A stretch of DNA of 64,000 bases from Lentzea pudingi (lineage in GTDB: Bacteria; Actinomycetota; Actinomycetes; Mycobacteriales; Pseudonocardiaceae), in the NCBI RefSeq assembly GCF_014646255.1, contig NZ_BMNC01000002.1, forward strand, positions 432,140 to 496,139, written 5' to 3'. Under the pieces are notes generated by a model. That model searched no databases, had not been told where the DNA came from, and saw only the letters and a program-made list of their open reading frames with translations. The position numbers were made by a program, and so were the translations under genes. This document shows positions 11,613-19,014 of the stretch, one piece after another (position 1 is the first letter of the stretch; the number at the start of each line of letters is the position of its first letter).

Positions 11613-13055
11613 ATGGGATTCGGACGAATCGCCGTCGCGCTGGCCGTGACCGCAGCCTTGACCGCGTGCGCCACCGTGGTCGAGGGCGAACCGAAGGGCG
11701 AGCGCCCCGACCCCACCAAGGTCGCGGGCCTGGAGATCTCCAACGGCCCGTCCGGCCCCAGGAAGGGCGTGCCCGACGCGGACCTGAGCGTCGAGAACGG
11801 CGACGGCGGCGAGATGGACCGCCTGGCCATCAACACCCTCGCCGACGTGCAGGAGTTCTGGAAGGCGGAGTTCCCCGCCTCGTTCGCGGGCAGGACGTTC
11901 GAGCCGGTGAAGCGCTTCATCTCCTACGACTCGAACGGCAAGGGCGTCGAGGTCTGCAAGCTCGACACCACCGGCATCGCGAACGCGTTCTACTGCGCCC
12001 TCGACGACAGCATCACGTGGGACCGGGGCGAGCTCCTCCCGATGCTGAAGGACTCGTTCGGCCCGATGGCCGTGGTCACCGTCCTGGCCCACGAGATGGG
12101 CCACGCCGTCCAGTACAAGCTCGGCCCCGCCTCCAACATCGGCGCGAACACCCCGTCGATCGTCAAGGAACAGCAGGCCGACTGCTACACCGGCGTCTTC
12201 ATGCGCTGGGTGGCCGGGAACAAGTCGAAGCACTTCGAACTCTCCACCGGCGAGGGCCTCAACCAGGTCCTGCAGACGATGTTCTTCATCCGCGACAGCG
12301 CCGGCACCTCGTTCGAGAAGCAGGGCGCCCACGGCAGCGCGTTCGACCGCGTCTCGGCCTTCCAGTTCGGTTTCACCCGGGGCGCGGCCCGCTGCGCCGA
12401 GATCAACGAGGCCGAGATCGCGAAGCGCATCACCGAACGCCCCTTCGACCTCACCGACACCGACCAGGGCCAGGGCCGCGGCAACGCCAAGATCGACGAG
12501 GACAAGTACCAGCGGGCCCTCGAGGAGTCCCTCCGCGACGCCTACAAGTCGAGCGGCGCGGCCTTCCCCGCCTTCGACAGGTCGGGCATCAAGCCCTGCA
12601 CCGACGCCCAGACGACGTCACCGGCCTCCTACTGCCCGGCCCTGAACCAGATCCACCTGGACCTCCCGAACCTGGTGAAGATCGGCACACCCCCGAAGAA
12701 GGGCAGCAAGGGCGGCATCGGCGACTTCGCGGCGTTCGCCGTCATCGCCTCCCGCTTCTCCCTCTCCATCCAGCACGCCACGGGCTTCAAGCTCGACGAC
12801 GACGCGGCGGGCCAGCGCACCGCCTGCCTCACGGGAGCCTGGGCGGGCCTCACGAACCGCCCCAACGCCGCAGCGGGCCTGCGCCTGTCCCCGGGAGACC
12901 TGGACGAGGCCGTCGCAGAACTCCTGGTGGACGACAGCCTCATCGCCGCGGACGTCAACGGCAAGGCGGTCCCCTCGGGCTTCGCCCGCGTGGAGGCGTT
13001 CGGCGACGGCTTCTTCCGAGGCCTCTCGTTCTGCGTCAAGAAGTACTCGGTTTGA
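11613..13055 (+). CDS. HExxH lipoprotein, neutral zinc metallopeptidase-like, second paralogue
   Basis: Predicted lipoprotein of 480 residues, paralogous to the HExxH lipoprotein encoded 3.3 kb upstream. Lipobox AALTAC; first lobe with His160-Glu-Met-Gly-His164, EQQADCYTGVFMRWV and AHGSAFDRVSAFQFGF. The second lobe keeps the structural landmarks (TACLTGAWAG, LSPGDLDEAV, FARVEAFGDG) but again no HExxH, so the two-lobed plan predates the gene duplication. The ATG gives the signal peptide. It stands opposite the DUF6230 operon. Its stop codon overlaps the -35 element of the next gene. Confidence 0.85.
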   Translation: MGFGRIAVALAVTAALTACATVVEGEPKGERPDPTKVAGLEISNGPSGPRKGVPDADLSVENGDGGEMDRLAINTLADVQEFWKAEFPASFAGRTFEPVKRFISYDSNGKGVEVCKLDTTGIANAFYCALDDSITWDRGELLPMLKDSFGPMAVVTVLAHEMGHAVQYKLGPASNIGANTPSIVKEQQADCYTGVFMRWVAGNKSKHFELSTGEGLNQVLQTMFFIRDSAGTSFEKQGAHGSAFDRVSAFQFGFTRGAARCAEINEAEIAKRITERPFDLTDTDQGQGRGNAKIDEDKYQRALEESLRDAYKSSGAAFPAFDRSGIKPCTDAQTTSPASYCPALNQIHLDLPNLVKIGTPPKKGSKGGIGDFAAFAVIASRFSLSIQHATGFKLDDDAAGQRTACLTGAWAGLTNRPNAAAGLRLSPGDLDEAVAELLVDDSLIAADVNGKAVPSGFARVEAFGDGFFRGLSFCVKKYSV

Positions 13056-13087
13056 TCCTCCATCGACCAGCATCGATAATCAGCAGG
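13052..13087 (+). promoter_or_regulatory. Leaderless promoter of the ArsR-ArsN1 gene
   Basis: TTGATC, 17-base spacer, GATAAT, then exactly six bases to the GTG. A start site seven bases past the -10 box would be the G of that GTG, so the mRNA should have no leader, in line with the missing ribosome-binding site. CATCGA occurs twice within the spacer and -10 box (13061 and 13071), a plausible place for ArsR-type autorepression. Confidence 0.6.
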
Positions 13088-13884
13088 TGCTCACCGATGA
13101 AGCCGCGACCTACGCCTCGTGGTTCTCGACCCTGTCCGACCCGACGAGGGTCCGCCTGCTCCACCACGTGGCCTCGGCCGCGGGCCCGGTCACCGTGGGA
13201 GAACTGACCACCCTGCTGGGAGTGAGCCAGTCCACCTGCTCGCACCACGTCCGCAAACTGGCCGAGGTCGGCTTCCTCCACGTCCAGCGAGAGGGCACGA
13301 CCACCCTCGTCACGGTCAACCCGGCCTGCTGCACGGGCCTCCCCCACGCAGCGGACGCGGTGATGGGCGCCCTCTCGAGCGGCACGGTGAGCCCGGTCCC
13401 CGGCGTCACGATCCGCCCGATGACCGCACAGGACTGGCCAGAGGTCCGCCGCATCTACGGCGAAGGCATAGCCTCGGGCAACGCCACCTTCGAAACCGAG
13501 GTCCCGTCCCGCCGAACCCTGGAGTCCAAGTGGCTACCGGACCACCGCTGGATCGCCACGGTGGACGGCACGACCGCAGGCTGGGCGGCAGCCACCCCGG
13601 TCTCGGCACGCGAGTGCTACGCGGGCGTGGTGGAGACCTCGATCTACGTGGCCGACGCCTCGCAGGGCAAGGGCGTGGGCAAAACCCTGCTGCACCACCA
13701 GGTCTCCGCCGCGGACGCCGACGACCTGTGGACCCTGCAGGCCGTGATCTTCCCGGAGAACCGGGCGAGCATCGCCCTGCACCACAAGGCGGGCTTCCGC
13801 ACGGTGGGCCTACGAGAACGAATCGCCCAGCACCACGGCGAGTGGCGCGACACCGTCCTCTTGGAACGCCGCCGCGCCGGCTGA
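13087..13884 (+). CDS. ArsR-family repressor fused to ArsN1-type N-acetyltransferase
   Basis: Two-domain protein of 265 residues. Residues 1-100 are an ArsR/SmtB winged helix (SDPTRVRLLHHV, then SQSTCSHHVRKLAEVGFL). Cys51 in the recognition helix and the Cys81-Cys82 pair are candidate As(III) or Sb(III) ligands. Residues 105-262 are a GNAT domain of the phosphinothricin/arsinothricin acetyltransferase type (IRPMTAQDWPEVRRIY, acetyl-CoA loop SQGKGVGKTLL, then ENRASIALHHKAGFRTVG). ArsN1 enzymes acetylate the arsenical antibiotic arsinothricin and also phosphinothricin. A single polypeptide would join sensor and detoxifier. No ars transporter or reductase gene is adjacent. Confidence 0.85.
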   Translation: MLTDEAATYASWFSTLSDPTRVRLLHHVASAAGPVTVGELTTLLGVSQSTCSHHVRKLAEVGFLHVQREGTTTLVTVNPACCTGLPHAADAVMGALSSGTVSPVPGVTIRPMTAQDWPEVRRIYGEGIASGNATFETEVPSRRTLESKWLPDHRWIATVDGTTAGWAAATPVSARECYAGVVETSIYVADASQGKGVGKTLLHHQVSAADADDLWTLQAVIFPENRASIALHHKAGFRTVGLRERIAQHHGEWRDTVLLERRRAG

Positions 13885-13892
13885 TCGCGTGG

Positions 13893-14375
13893 TCACCAGG
13901 GATCGTCCTTGAGCCAACTCTCCGGCGGACCTTCCTCGGCACTGCTGTCCCCGGCCCGCCGCACAGGCGAGCCGCCACGCACGGGCAGTGCCAGCGCCAC
14001 CTCTCCGACCTCGGGCGCGGGCAGCAGGAACGGCGGCAGGGACCGGATCACACCCTCGTTCTGCAGCCGCACGTACACCTCACGCACCTGGTTGCGCGCG
14101 TCGGCGGTGGCCTGACGCACGACACCGGTGATCGCGTGCGCCAGGTCGTCGTGCTTCGCCTGCTTGGTGAGCGGCGACAACTCGAGCCGCAACAGCAGAC
14201 CGGAGTGGTCGACGGTGGCGGCCACGTCCCCGTGCTCGCTCCGCGCGGTGCCACGAACCGCAGCAACCTGCTTCTCGGCCCACTCCTTGGCCTGAGACCG
14301 ACGATCGACCGCCGTGGCACCTTCCTCGGACTGGGCGCGCAGCCGAGCCGCGCGCGCCTCCGCGTCCTCCGTCAC
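13893..14375 (-). CDS. YbaB/EbfC-like protein of ESX-associated trio
   Basis: Protein of 160 residues resembling the YbaB/EbfC nucleoid-associated fold: a charged helix (residues 5-40), a short beta segment (GDVAATVDHSGLLLRLEL) and a second helix, followed by a proline-rich tail ending in acidic residues and tryptophan. Such divergent YbaB-like proteins are commonly encoded beside WXG100-type genes in actinomycetes, and DNA binding is not certain for them. The GTG start overlaps the stop of the upstream gene (GTGA). Third gene of the trio and convergent with arsR-arsN1, 8 bases away. Confidence 0.7.
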   Translation of the reverse strand: MTEDAEARAARLRAQSEEGATAVDRRSQAKEWAEKQVAAVRGTARSEHGDVAATVDHSGLLLRLELSPLTKQAKHDDLAHAITGVVRQATADARNQVREVYVRLQNEGVIRSLPPFLLPAPEVGEVALALPVRGGSPVRRAGDSSAEEGPPESWLKDDPW

Positions 14376-15310
14376 AGCCCCGGCCGACCGGAACCGCTGT
14401 CCGATTCCTTCGGCTCCTCCACCAGGTCGTCATGACTGATCCCGCCCGGAGGCTTGCGACCGTCCTGGTGGAAGTCGTCGGGGTTGAAGCTGTCGTCCGT
14501 CACCAGACGCGGCCGCGGCGGGTTGACCTCGGGCATCCCGGCACCCTCCATGGTCGCGGCCACCGCCTGGAAGCCAGCACGAACCCTCTCCATCTGGCGA
14601 CGAGCGGTCTCGAGGATGTCCTTGCCCTTCCCCGGCAACTTGCCGACAACTTCCTCCACACTGCCCGCCTCGAGAAAAGTCGCGTTGACCCCAGCCGCCC
14701 CGGTCTGCAACGCGTCACCAACCGCCAGGGTGGCGAGGAACGCCGCACCGGCACCAGCGGTAGCGGCCGCAACCCCGATCGACGCCGCCGCAGACGCCAG
14801 CGAAATCATGATCTTGGCTTCCCGAACCTCACCGGCCTCGACCCCCTTCTGCCCGGCCTCGACCAGCGCCAGCACGTCGACGCGAAAGCTCGTGATGGCC
14901 TTCTCGTAGGCCTGCATCGCGTACTTCGAGGCCCGCACAAGATCCCGCTTGCGAGCCAGCGCCCCCTCAATGCTCGGCTGCCCACGCAGGTACGAACGAA
15001 AGCCGTCAGCGGCGTCACCCTCCCAGTTCTCCAAGTAGAGGTCCATGTCGTTGAGGACCCCTTCGCAGAAGTCCTGATCGATGTCGTCCGCAGCCTTGTC
15101 CAGCAACGAGATCTCCTCGTGCACCCCCGCAAGCGCCACGTCGACGTCGATGAACCGCCCGAACTCGGCGAAGAGGGCCTGAACGTCCTCCTTGGCCGTG
15201 GGAAAACTCGCGTTCTCCTCCAGGTGGTCGGGAAAGAACCAGTCGTCCTGCTCGTCGAACTTCTTGCAGAAGTAGTCGGCGTGCTGCCGCATGTCACCGG
15301 CCCAGCTCAC
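14372..15310 (-). CDS. WXG100-like / ESX (type VII secretion) substrate-type protein
   Basis: Protein of 312 residues, largely helical, with the WXG motif as NWEGDAADGFRSY near residue 115 and a preceding amphipathic helix. The middle has a glycine/alanine-rich hydrophobic stretch (about residues 175-215), and the C-terminal 60 residues are proline-rich and acidic, ending in a serine/glycine tail. The organisation is that of WXG100 or PPE-like cargo of type VII secretion. The GTG start overlaps the stop of the EspC-like gene by 4 bases, so the pair should be made in fixed ratio. No ESX machinery gene is in the window. It could alternatively be the toxin-carrier part of an antibacterial system, but no toxin domain is recognisable. 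Confidence 0.7.
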   Translation of the reverse strand: MSWAGDMRQHADYFCKKFDEQDDWFFPDHLEENASFPTAKEDVQALFAEFGRFIDVDVALAGVHEEISLLDKAADDIDQDFCEGVLNDMDLYLENWEGDAADGFRSYLRGQPSIEGALARKRDLVRASKYAMQAYEKAITSFRVDVLALVEAGQKGVEAGEVREAKIMISLASAAASIGVAAATAGAGAAFLATLAVGDALQTGAAGVNATFLEAGSVEEVVGKLPGKGKDILETARRQMERVRAGFQAVAATMEGAGMPEVNPPRPRLVTDDSFNPDDFHQDGRKPPGGISHDDLVEEPKESDSGSGRPGL

Positions 15311-15627
15311 GACAGGAACCCCCCGAACATCCGCTGCTGGTCTGAGTCCACAGCGATGTAGCGCTCGGCAACCTCGATCAGCGCCTCCTGCGCCAACCCG
15401 AGGTTCTCCTCGTTCTTGCCGAACACCCCAAGCAACATCGAACGCGCACCGCGCCACTCCCCGAGCGCGTCGTAAACCTCCGCGCCCCCCGCAAACGCCC
15501 GCCCGTCGAGATGCTCGGTCTCGGCCAGCTTGGTCCTGGCGGTGTGCGTGTGGTCGATGAGCTTGCCCATGTCGACTTTGGCCGTGTGCTTCAAGCCCTC
15601 CGGCTCAGCGTGAAACCCCGCGCCCAT
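15307..15627 (-). CDS. EspC/DUF2580-like type VII secretion target
   Basis: Small helical protein of 106 residues starting MGAGFHAEPEGLKHTAKV, a pattern typical of the DUF2580 (T7SS EspC-like) family, in which a helical hairpin partners with a longer WXG/PPE protein. The ATG has a strong GGGGGAGAG immediately upstream; seven earlier codons are open but lack one. First gene of a three-gene unit with a WXG-like protein and a YbaB-like protein, each overlapping the next by 4 bases. Likely exported by an ESX system encoded elsewhere. Confidence 0.75.
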   Translation of the reverse strand: MGAGFHAEPEGLKHTAKVDMGKLIDHTHTARTKLAETEHLDGRAFAGGAEVYDALGEWRGARSMLLGVFGKNEENLGLAQEALIEVAERYIAVDSDQQRMFGGFLS

Positions 15628-15780
15628 CTCTCCCCCTGGCGGTCTCAAATGGATTCAGGGCGCCAGGTTATGTCAGCCGTTCGGGGGAAGATCACGCGGC
15701 GTACGTGTCAGCAAAGTGTCAGCAAACGCTGTCAAACTGGACAGTTCCGACACGCTAAACAGCTGCTGACGTGGGCAAAC

Positions 15781-15829
15781 GCGATGCCGCAGGCGAGGAG
15801 TCCTTCAATCTTGCGATGCCGCAGGCGAG
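15781..15829. repeat. 17-bp direct repeat, two copies
   Basis: GCGATGCCGCAGGCGAG occurs at 15781-15797 and again at 15813-15829, start to start 32 bases. Only two copies are present, with no palindromic character. It sits immediately before the large inverted repeat, so the two may belong to the same mobile or intergenic element. Confidence 0.7.
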
Positions 15830-15850
15830 CCGTCTTTAGCAAGCGCACTG

Positions 15851-15994
15851 GGCGGTGGGGTCCCATCACGAGTCGCGCCATAGCACTTGCTGCATGCCTG
15901 AAGGGGTGTCAACTCGACACGCTTTTCGTCGAGTTGACACCCCTTCAGGCATGTGGCCCGCTCTTGGCTCGGCTCGTGATGGGACCCCACCGCC
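15851..15994. repeat. 144-base nested inverted repeat (potential cruciform)
   Basis: Outer arms of 22 bp (15851-15872 and 15973-15994) are perfect complements. After an imperfectly paired section come inner arms of 26 bp (15893-15918 and 15928-15953), also perfect, closing on a 9-base loop ACGCTTTTC. Together they could fold into a rod of roughly 55 base pairs, far more than a simple terminator needs. No coding potential. It may be a bidirectional transcription barrier, a MITE-like remnant, or the source of a structured RNA. Confidence 0.85.
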
Positions 15995-16089
15995 GACGCC
16001 ACCAACAAATCAACCGGCAGCCGCCCAACGCAACAGGCGTGCCATCTACCCGCGAGCGGCGTGGACCCCCTGATCAGATTGCCGGGGGT

Positions 16090-16108
16090 CTGGGGGCAGA
16101 GCCCCCAG
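16090..16108. terminator. G-rich hairpin, likely terminator of the CnoX-like gene
   Basis: Eight-bp stem CTGGGGGC-AGA-GCCCCCAG, 73 bases beyond the stop of the leftward CnoX-like gene. Hairpins of this exact style are very common between actinomycete genes. Confidence 0.6.
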
Positions 16109-16180
16109 GGAAAGCACGCAACCGCAAGCTCGCCAACCCAACCGGGGAACGCAACAGAGGGAACGCGACAACCGACCGCG

Positions 16181-17155
16181 TCAGTACAACGCCGAAGCCA
16201 GCTTCCGCCGAGCCGCAGCCACCCGAGGATCATCCGCCGGGAACAACTCGAACAACCCCACCAAATGCTGCCGAACCCGATCCCGATCCTCCCCAAAAAT
16301 CCGCCGAACAGTCTCAACCAACCGAGAAAACGCCTCGTCAACCATCTGCCCAGCAACCTGAGCATCAGCAGCGGCCAACTGAGCCTCAACGTCCTCAGGC
16401 GCCGCATCGGCTTTGGCGATCACCGCAGGATCAACAGCCTCAGCCCGCTCAGCAAACCGAGCCTGAGCCAACCCTTCCTTGGCCAGCTCATTCCCAGGCT
16501 CAACAGCCAAAATCTCCGAGTAAAACCCTTGAGCGGCAACATAATCCCCACGCTCAAAGGCTTCCTCAGCAGCAACGATCCGAGGATCCTCAACGACTTC
16601 CTCAACCTCGACAGGCACCCCAGCCCGAGCCTCCCCAGCCCGAATCCCAGGCAACCGCTCCCGCAACGCATCCAACAACCGAGCAATCCACTGCGACAAC
16701 TCAGCGTCATCAATGGGCCCGGCAAACGCATCAATGGGCTGACCAGCGGCAACGGCCACAGTGGTCGGAACGGACTGAACCCCGAACGCCTGCCCGATCC
16801 GAGGCGCGCTCTCCAAATCAACGCGGGCCAGAATCCAAGCCCCGCCAGAAGCAGAAGCAAAACGAGTCAACGAAGCAGCCAGCTGCTGCGACTCAGGACT
16901 GTAGGAAGCCCCGAGCAGCACCACGACGGGCACCTGCAGGGACTGTTCGACCACAGCCTGGAAGGAGGCCTCGGTGACGTCCACGATCCACGGCACCGAC
17001 CCGTTGTCAGGCGCGGCGGAACCAGAAGCAGGCGAGGCAGCGGCGGTGCGGGCCGCGTCGGCTCGGGCCTTCAAAGCGCCCAGATCGACGGCGCCCGAGA
17101 GCGCGGCGGACAGTGCGGCGGTCTTGCGAGGATCAGGCCTTGTCACGTGTTCCAT
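16181..17155 (-). CDS. CnoX-like thioredoxin-fold/TPR protein lacking the CxxC motif
   Basis: Protein of 324 residues with an N-terminal thioredoxin fold (about residues 50-165) and C-terminal TPR-like helices (VAAEEAFERGDYVAAQGFYSEIL), the architecture of CnoX/YbbN and mycobacterial Rv1324. Where a thioredoxin has WCGPC this protein has GASYSPESQQL, with no cysteine, so it cannot be an oxidoreductase and probably acts as a co-chaperone or adaptor. Codon choice has more A/T in third positions than its neighbours. The start is inside the last 13 bases of the upstream gene; an in-frame GTG three codons later is possible. In M. tuberculosis Rv1324 lies near glgB and glgE, a linkage loosely kept here. 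Confidence 0.8.
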   Translation of the reverse strand: MEHVTRPDPRKTAALSAALSGAVDLGALKARADAARTAAASPASGSAAPDNGSVPWIVDVTEASFQAVVEQSLQVPVVVLLGASYSPESQQLAASLTRFASASGGAWILARVDLESAPRIGQAFGVQSVPTTVAVAAGQPIDAFAGPIDDAELSQWIARLLDALRERLPGIRAGEARAGVPVEVEEVVEDPRIVAAEEAFERGDYVAAQGFYSEILAVEPGNELAKEGLAQARFAERAEAVDPAVIAKADAAPEDVEAQLAAADAQVAGQMVDEAFSRLVETVRRIFGEDRDRVRQHLVGLFELFPADDPRVAAARRKLASALY

Positions 17156-17976
17156 CCTGGCACGGCTAGTTCCCGGACCGGGTCCAGGGCCATCGGGTTG
17201 ACGCGCATCGCCTCGTTGGCCGAGGCGATGCGTAGAGCTAGCGGTGTCATCAGGTCGATGAACCGCGACGTACCTACCGCACCCAGCGCCTTCCACGGGT
17301 CCAGGGCGGCCGCGTCGGTCGCCCTTTCCACCGCCGGAAGATCGCCGGGCAGATCGGCGACGGCTTCCCACTCCTCGACTGTCCAACCACGTGCGGTTCG
17401 CATGTATGCCGGATCGAGGGAATGTTCACGCGCGTAGAGCGCAAGCGCTTGGCAAGGCCCGATGCCCGCGGCCACCAGGGCGGCCACGTGACCGTCCCCG
17501 CGCGCCTCGCGCAGGATCGTGCAGGCGTGCCACAGCGCCAGATGGGGCTCGATGGGCCACGGCAACGACCGGTTCGCGGCCGCCAGCGGACGGCCGGCGA
17601 CGGGAGCCGCCAGCGCCGCCCTGCGGGCCAGTGACGCGGCCTCGGCGATCTGGGACGTGTCCACCGAGCCCAGCAGGCGTCGCAACGCGCCGTCCGCGCC
17701 TGCCAGCCGAACGCGCAGGTACTCGGCCGGCGAGGCGACCGCCCACGCGTCCGGCAGCGCACGGCGGACCATGCGCGGCGCGAAGTTGTAGAAGACCGCC
17801 GTCGCCAGCTCCGGCGACGCGGCGCCCAGCGGTGCGGCGCGCATGCCGAAGTAGCCCATCCAGCCGCCCTTGCAGCCCAGCGCGTCCGTCGCCGCGCGGG
17901 ATTCGGGCGTGAAGTACGTGACGTCGTGGTAGGGCTCGAACCTCAACCACAGCTGCCTCGCGTCCACGCCCGACAC
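17143..17976 (-). CDS. SCO6745 family protein
   Basis: Protein of 277 residues, mostly helical and alanine-rich. The N-terminal motif LWLRFEPYHDVTYFTPESRAA, GWMGYFGMRAAPLG and FYNFAPRMVRRALPDAW are hallmarks of the SCO6745 family of actinobacteria. No biochemical function is known to me for the family. GTG start; an alternative GTG lies three codons in. It overlaps the CnoX-like gene by 13 bases, so the two are probably co-transcribed. Confidence 0.8.
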   Translation of the reverse strand: MSGVDARQLWLRFEPYHDVTYFTPESRAATDALGCKGGWMGYFGMRAAPLGAASPELATAVFYNFAPRMVRRALPDAWAVASPAEYLRVRLAGADGALRRLLGSVDTSQIAEAASLARRAALAAPVAGRPLAAANRSLPWPIEPHLALWHACTILREARGDGHVAALVAAGIGPCQALALYAREHSLDPAYMRTARGWTVEEWEAVADLPGDLPAVERATDAAALDPWKALGAVGTSRFIDLMTPLALRIASANEAMRVNPMALDPVRELAVPGWNT

Positions 17977-18114
17977 GCTAACCCAGTCGGCGCCGGTGCA
18001 CGGGCCCGCTCACCGTCCCGGCGTAGGGGGTTCGGCCATCCGAGGAGACGAGCGAGGACTCCACGCCACGAATCCCTTCCGGACCGCCGAATCCCGCCCC
18101 CGAACGGGTCCCGA

Positions 18115-18420
18115 TCACGGCGTGTCGGAGAGGTGCTCCTCGATCCGTGCGACCTTGGCCGCCAGTTGACCGGAGTAGCCGGGCCGGATGTCCGCCTTGA
18201 GCACGAGCGACACGCGCGACGCACTGGCCTGCACGGCTTCCGTCGCACGCTTGACCACGTCCATCACCTCGTCCCACTCGCCTTCCACCAAGGTGAACAT
18301 CGCGTTCGTCTCATTGGGCAGGCCGGACTCCCGCACGACGCGGATCGCCTCGGCCACCGCCTTCGCGACACTCCCGGATTCGTCCGAACCGGACGGGGCA
18401 ACACTGAACGCGACGAGCAC
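18115..18420 (-). CDS. MTH1187/YkoF-type thiamine-binding protein
   Basis: Small protein of 101 residues with the complete pattern of the thiamine-binding family PF01910: [10 protein letters not shown] at the start, then [22 protein letters not shown] and [15 protein letters not shown]. Family members bind thiamine or related pyrimidines in an oligomeric ferredoxin-like fold in the cytosol. I prefer the GTG at this position because AGGAGG lies seven bases before it; a GTG two codons earlier overlaps that site. It diverges from a MarR gene with 51 bases between starts. Confidence 0.85.
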   Translation of the reverse strand: MLVAFSVAPSGSDESGSVAKAVAEAIRVVRESGLPNETNAMFTLVEGEWDEVMDVVKRATEAVQASASRVSLVLKADIRPGYSGQLAAKVARIEEHLSDTP

Positions 18421-18471
18421 GTGCACCTCCTGGTGATCCACGGGTTGTACTGACTGGTAGCTTCCGTGCTC

Positions 18472-18969
18472 ATGACACCGCTGCCGTTCGATCCGATCGC
18501 CCGCGCGGCCGAACTGTGGGACGACCGGGTGGGTTCCGCGACCTCGATGGCCGCGGTCACCAGCGTCATGCGTGTCCAGCAAATCATCCAGTCCGCCGTG
18601 GACGCAGCCCTCAAACCGCACGGGCTCACGTTCGCGCGCTACGAGGCGTTGGTGTTGCTCTACTTCTCCCGCAAGGGCGCGCTGCCGATGCGCGTGATGG
18701 GCGAGCGCCTGCAGCTGCACCCGACGAGCGTCACCAACATCGTCGACCGGCTGGAGAGCGACGGTCTCGTCCGCCGCACGCCGCACCCGACCGACCGCCG
18801 CACCACGCTGGTCGAGATCACCGACGCCGGCCTGCAGCGCCGTGAGAGCGCGACCGCGGCCGTCGTCGACGTCAACCTCGGCCTCAAGGGCCTCACCGAC
18901 CGCCAGACCGAGCAGCTCACCGACCTGCTCGCGAAGGTGCGCCGGGCCAGCGGCGACTTCGAGGACTGA
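18472..18969 (+). CDS. MarR family transcriptional regulator
   Basis: Winged-helix repressor of 165 residues: dimerisation helices at each end, recognition helix region [23 protein letters not shown], and the wing [14 protein letters not shown] chose the ATG over a GTG two codons earlier because the GTG has no ribosome-binding site either. It diverges from the thiamine-binding protein gene and is followed 45 bases later by two kinase-like genes, so either could be its target; the ligand is unknown. Confidence 0.88.
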   Translation: MTPLPFDPIARAAELWDDRVGSATSMAAVTSVMRVQQIIQSAVDAALKPHGLTFARYEALVLLYFSRKGALPMRVMGERLQLHPTSVTNIVDRLESDGLVRRTPHPTDRRTTLVEITDAGLQRRESATAAVVDVNLGLKGLTDRQTEQLTDLLAKVRRASGDFED

Positions 18970-19014
18970 GAAAACCGTTTGGGCGATCAGGCCGTCCTGT
19001 GGCCTGATGAGCCC

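Larger units (their letters stand above)
15628..16180. other. 553-base gene-free region with repeats
   Basis: No convincing gene on either strand. It holds a 17-bp direct repeat, a large nested inverted repeat and a compact G-rich hairpin, listed separately. Base composition is visibly less GC-rich than the surrounding genes. It separates the ESX trio from the CnoX-like gene, both transcribed leftwards. Confidence 0.6.

Noticed and set aside
15781-15829. Start of a CRISPR array
   Set aside because: Only two 17-bp copies with 15 bases between them, no further repeats and no cas genes.
15805-16407. Open frames across the inverted repeat (for example 200 codons leftwards)
   Set aside because: They consist of translated repeat arms and overlap the CnoX-like gene antisense; no ribosome-binding site or domain.
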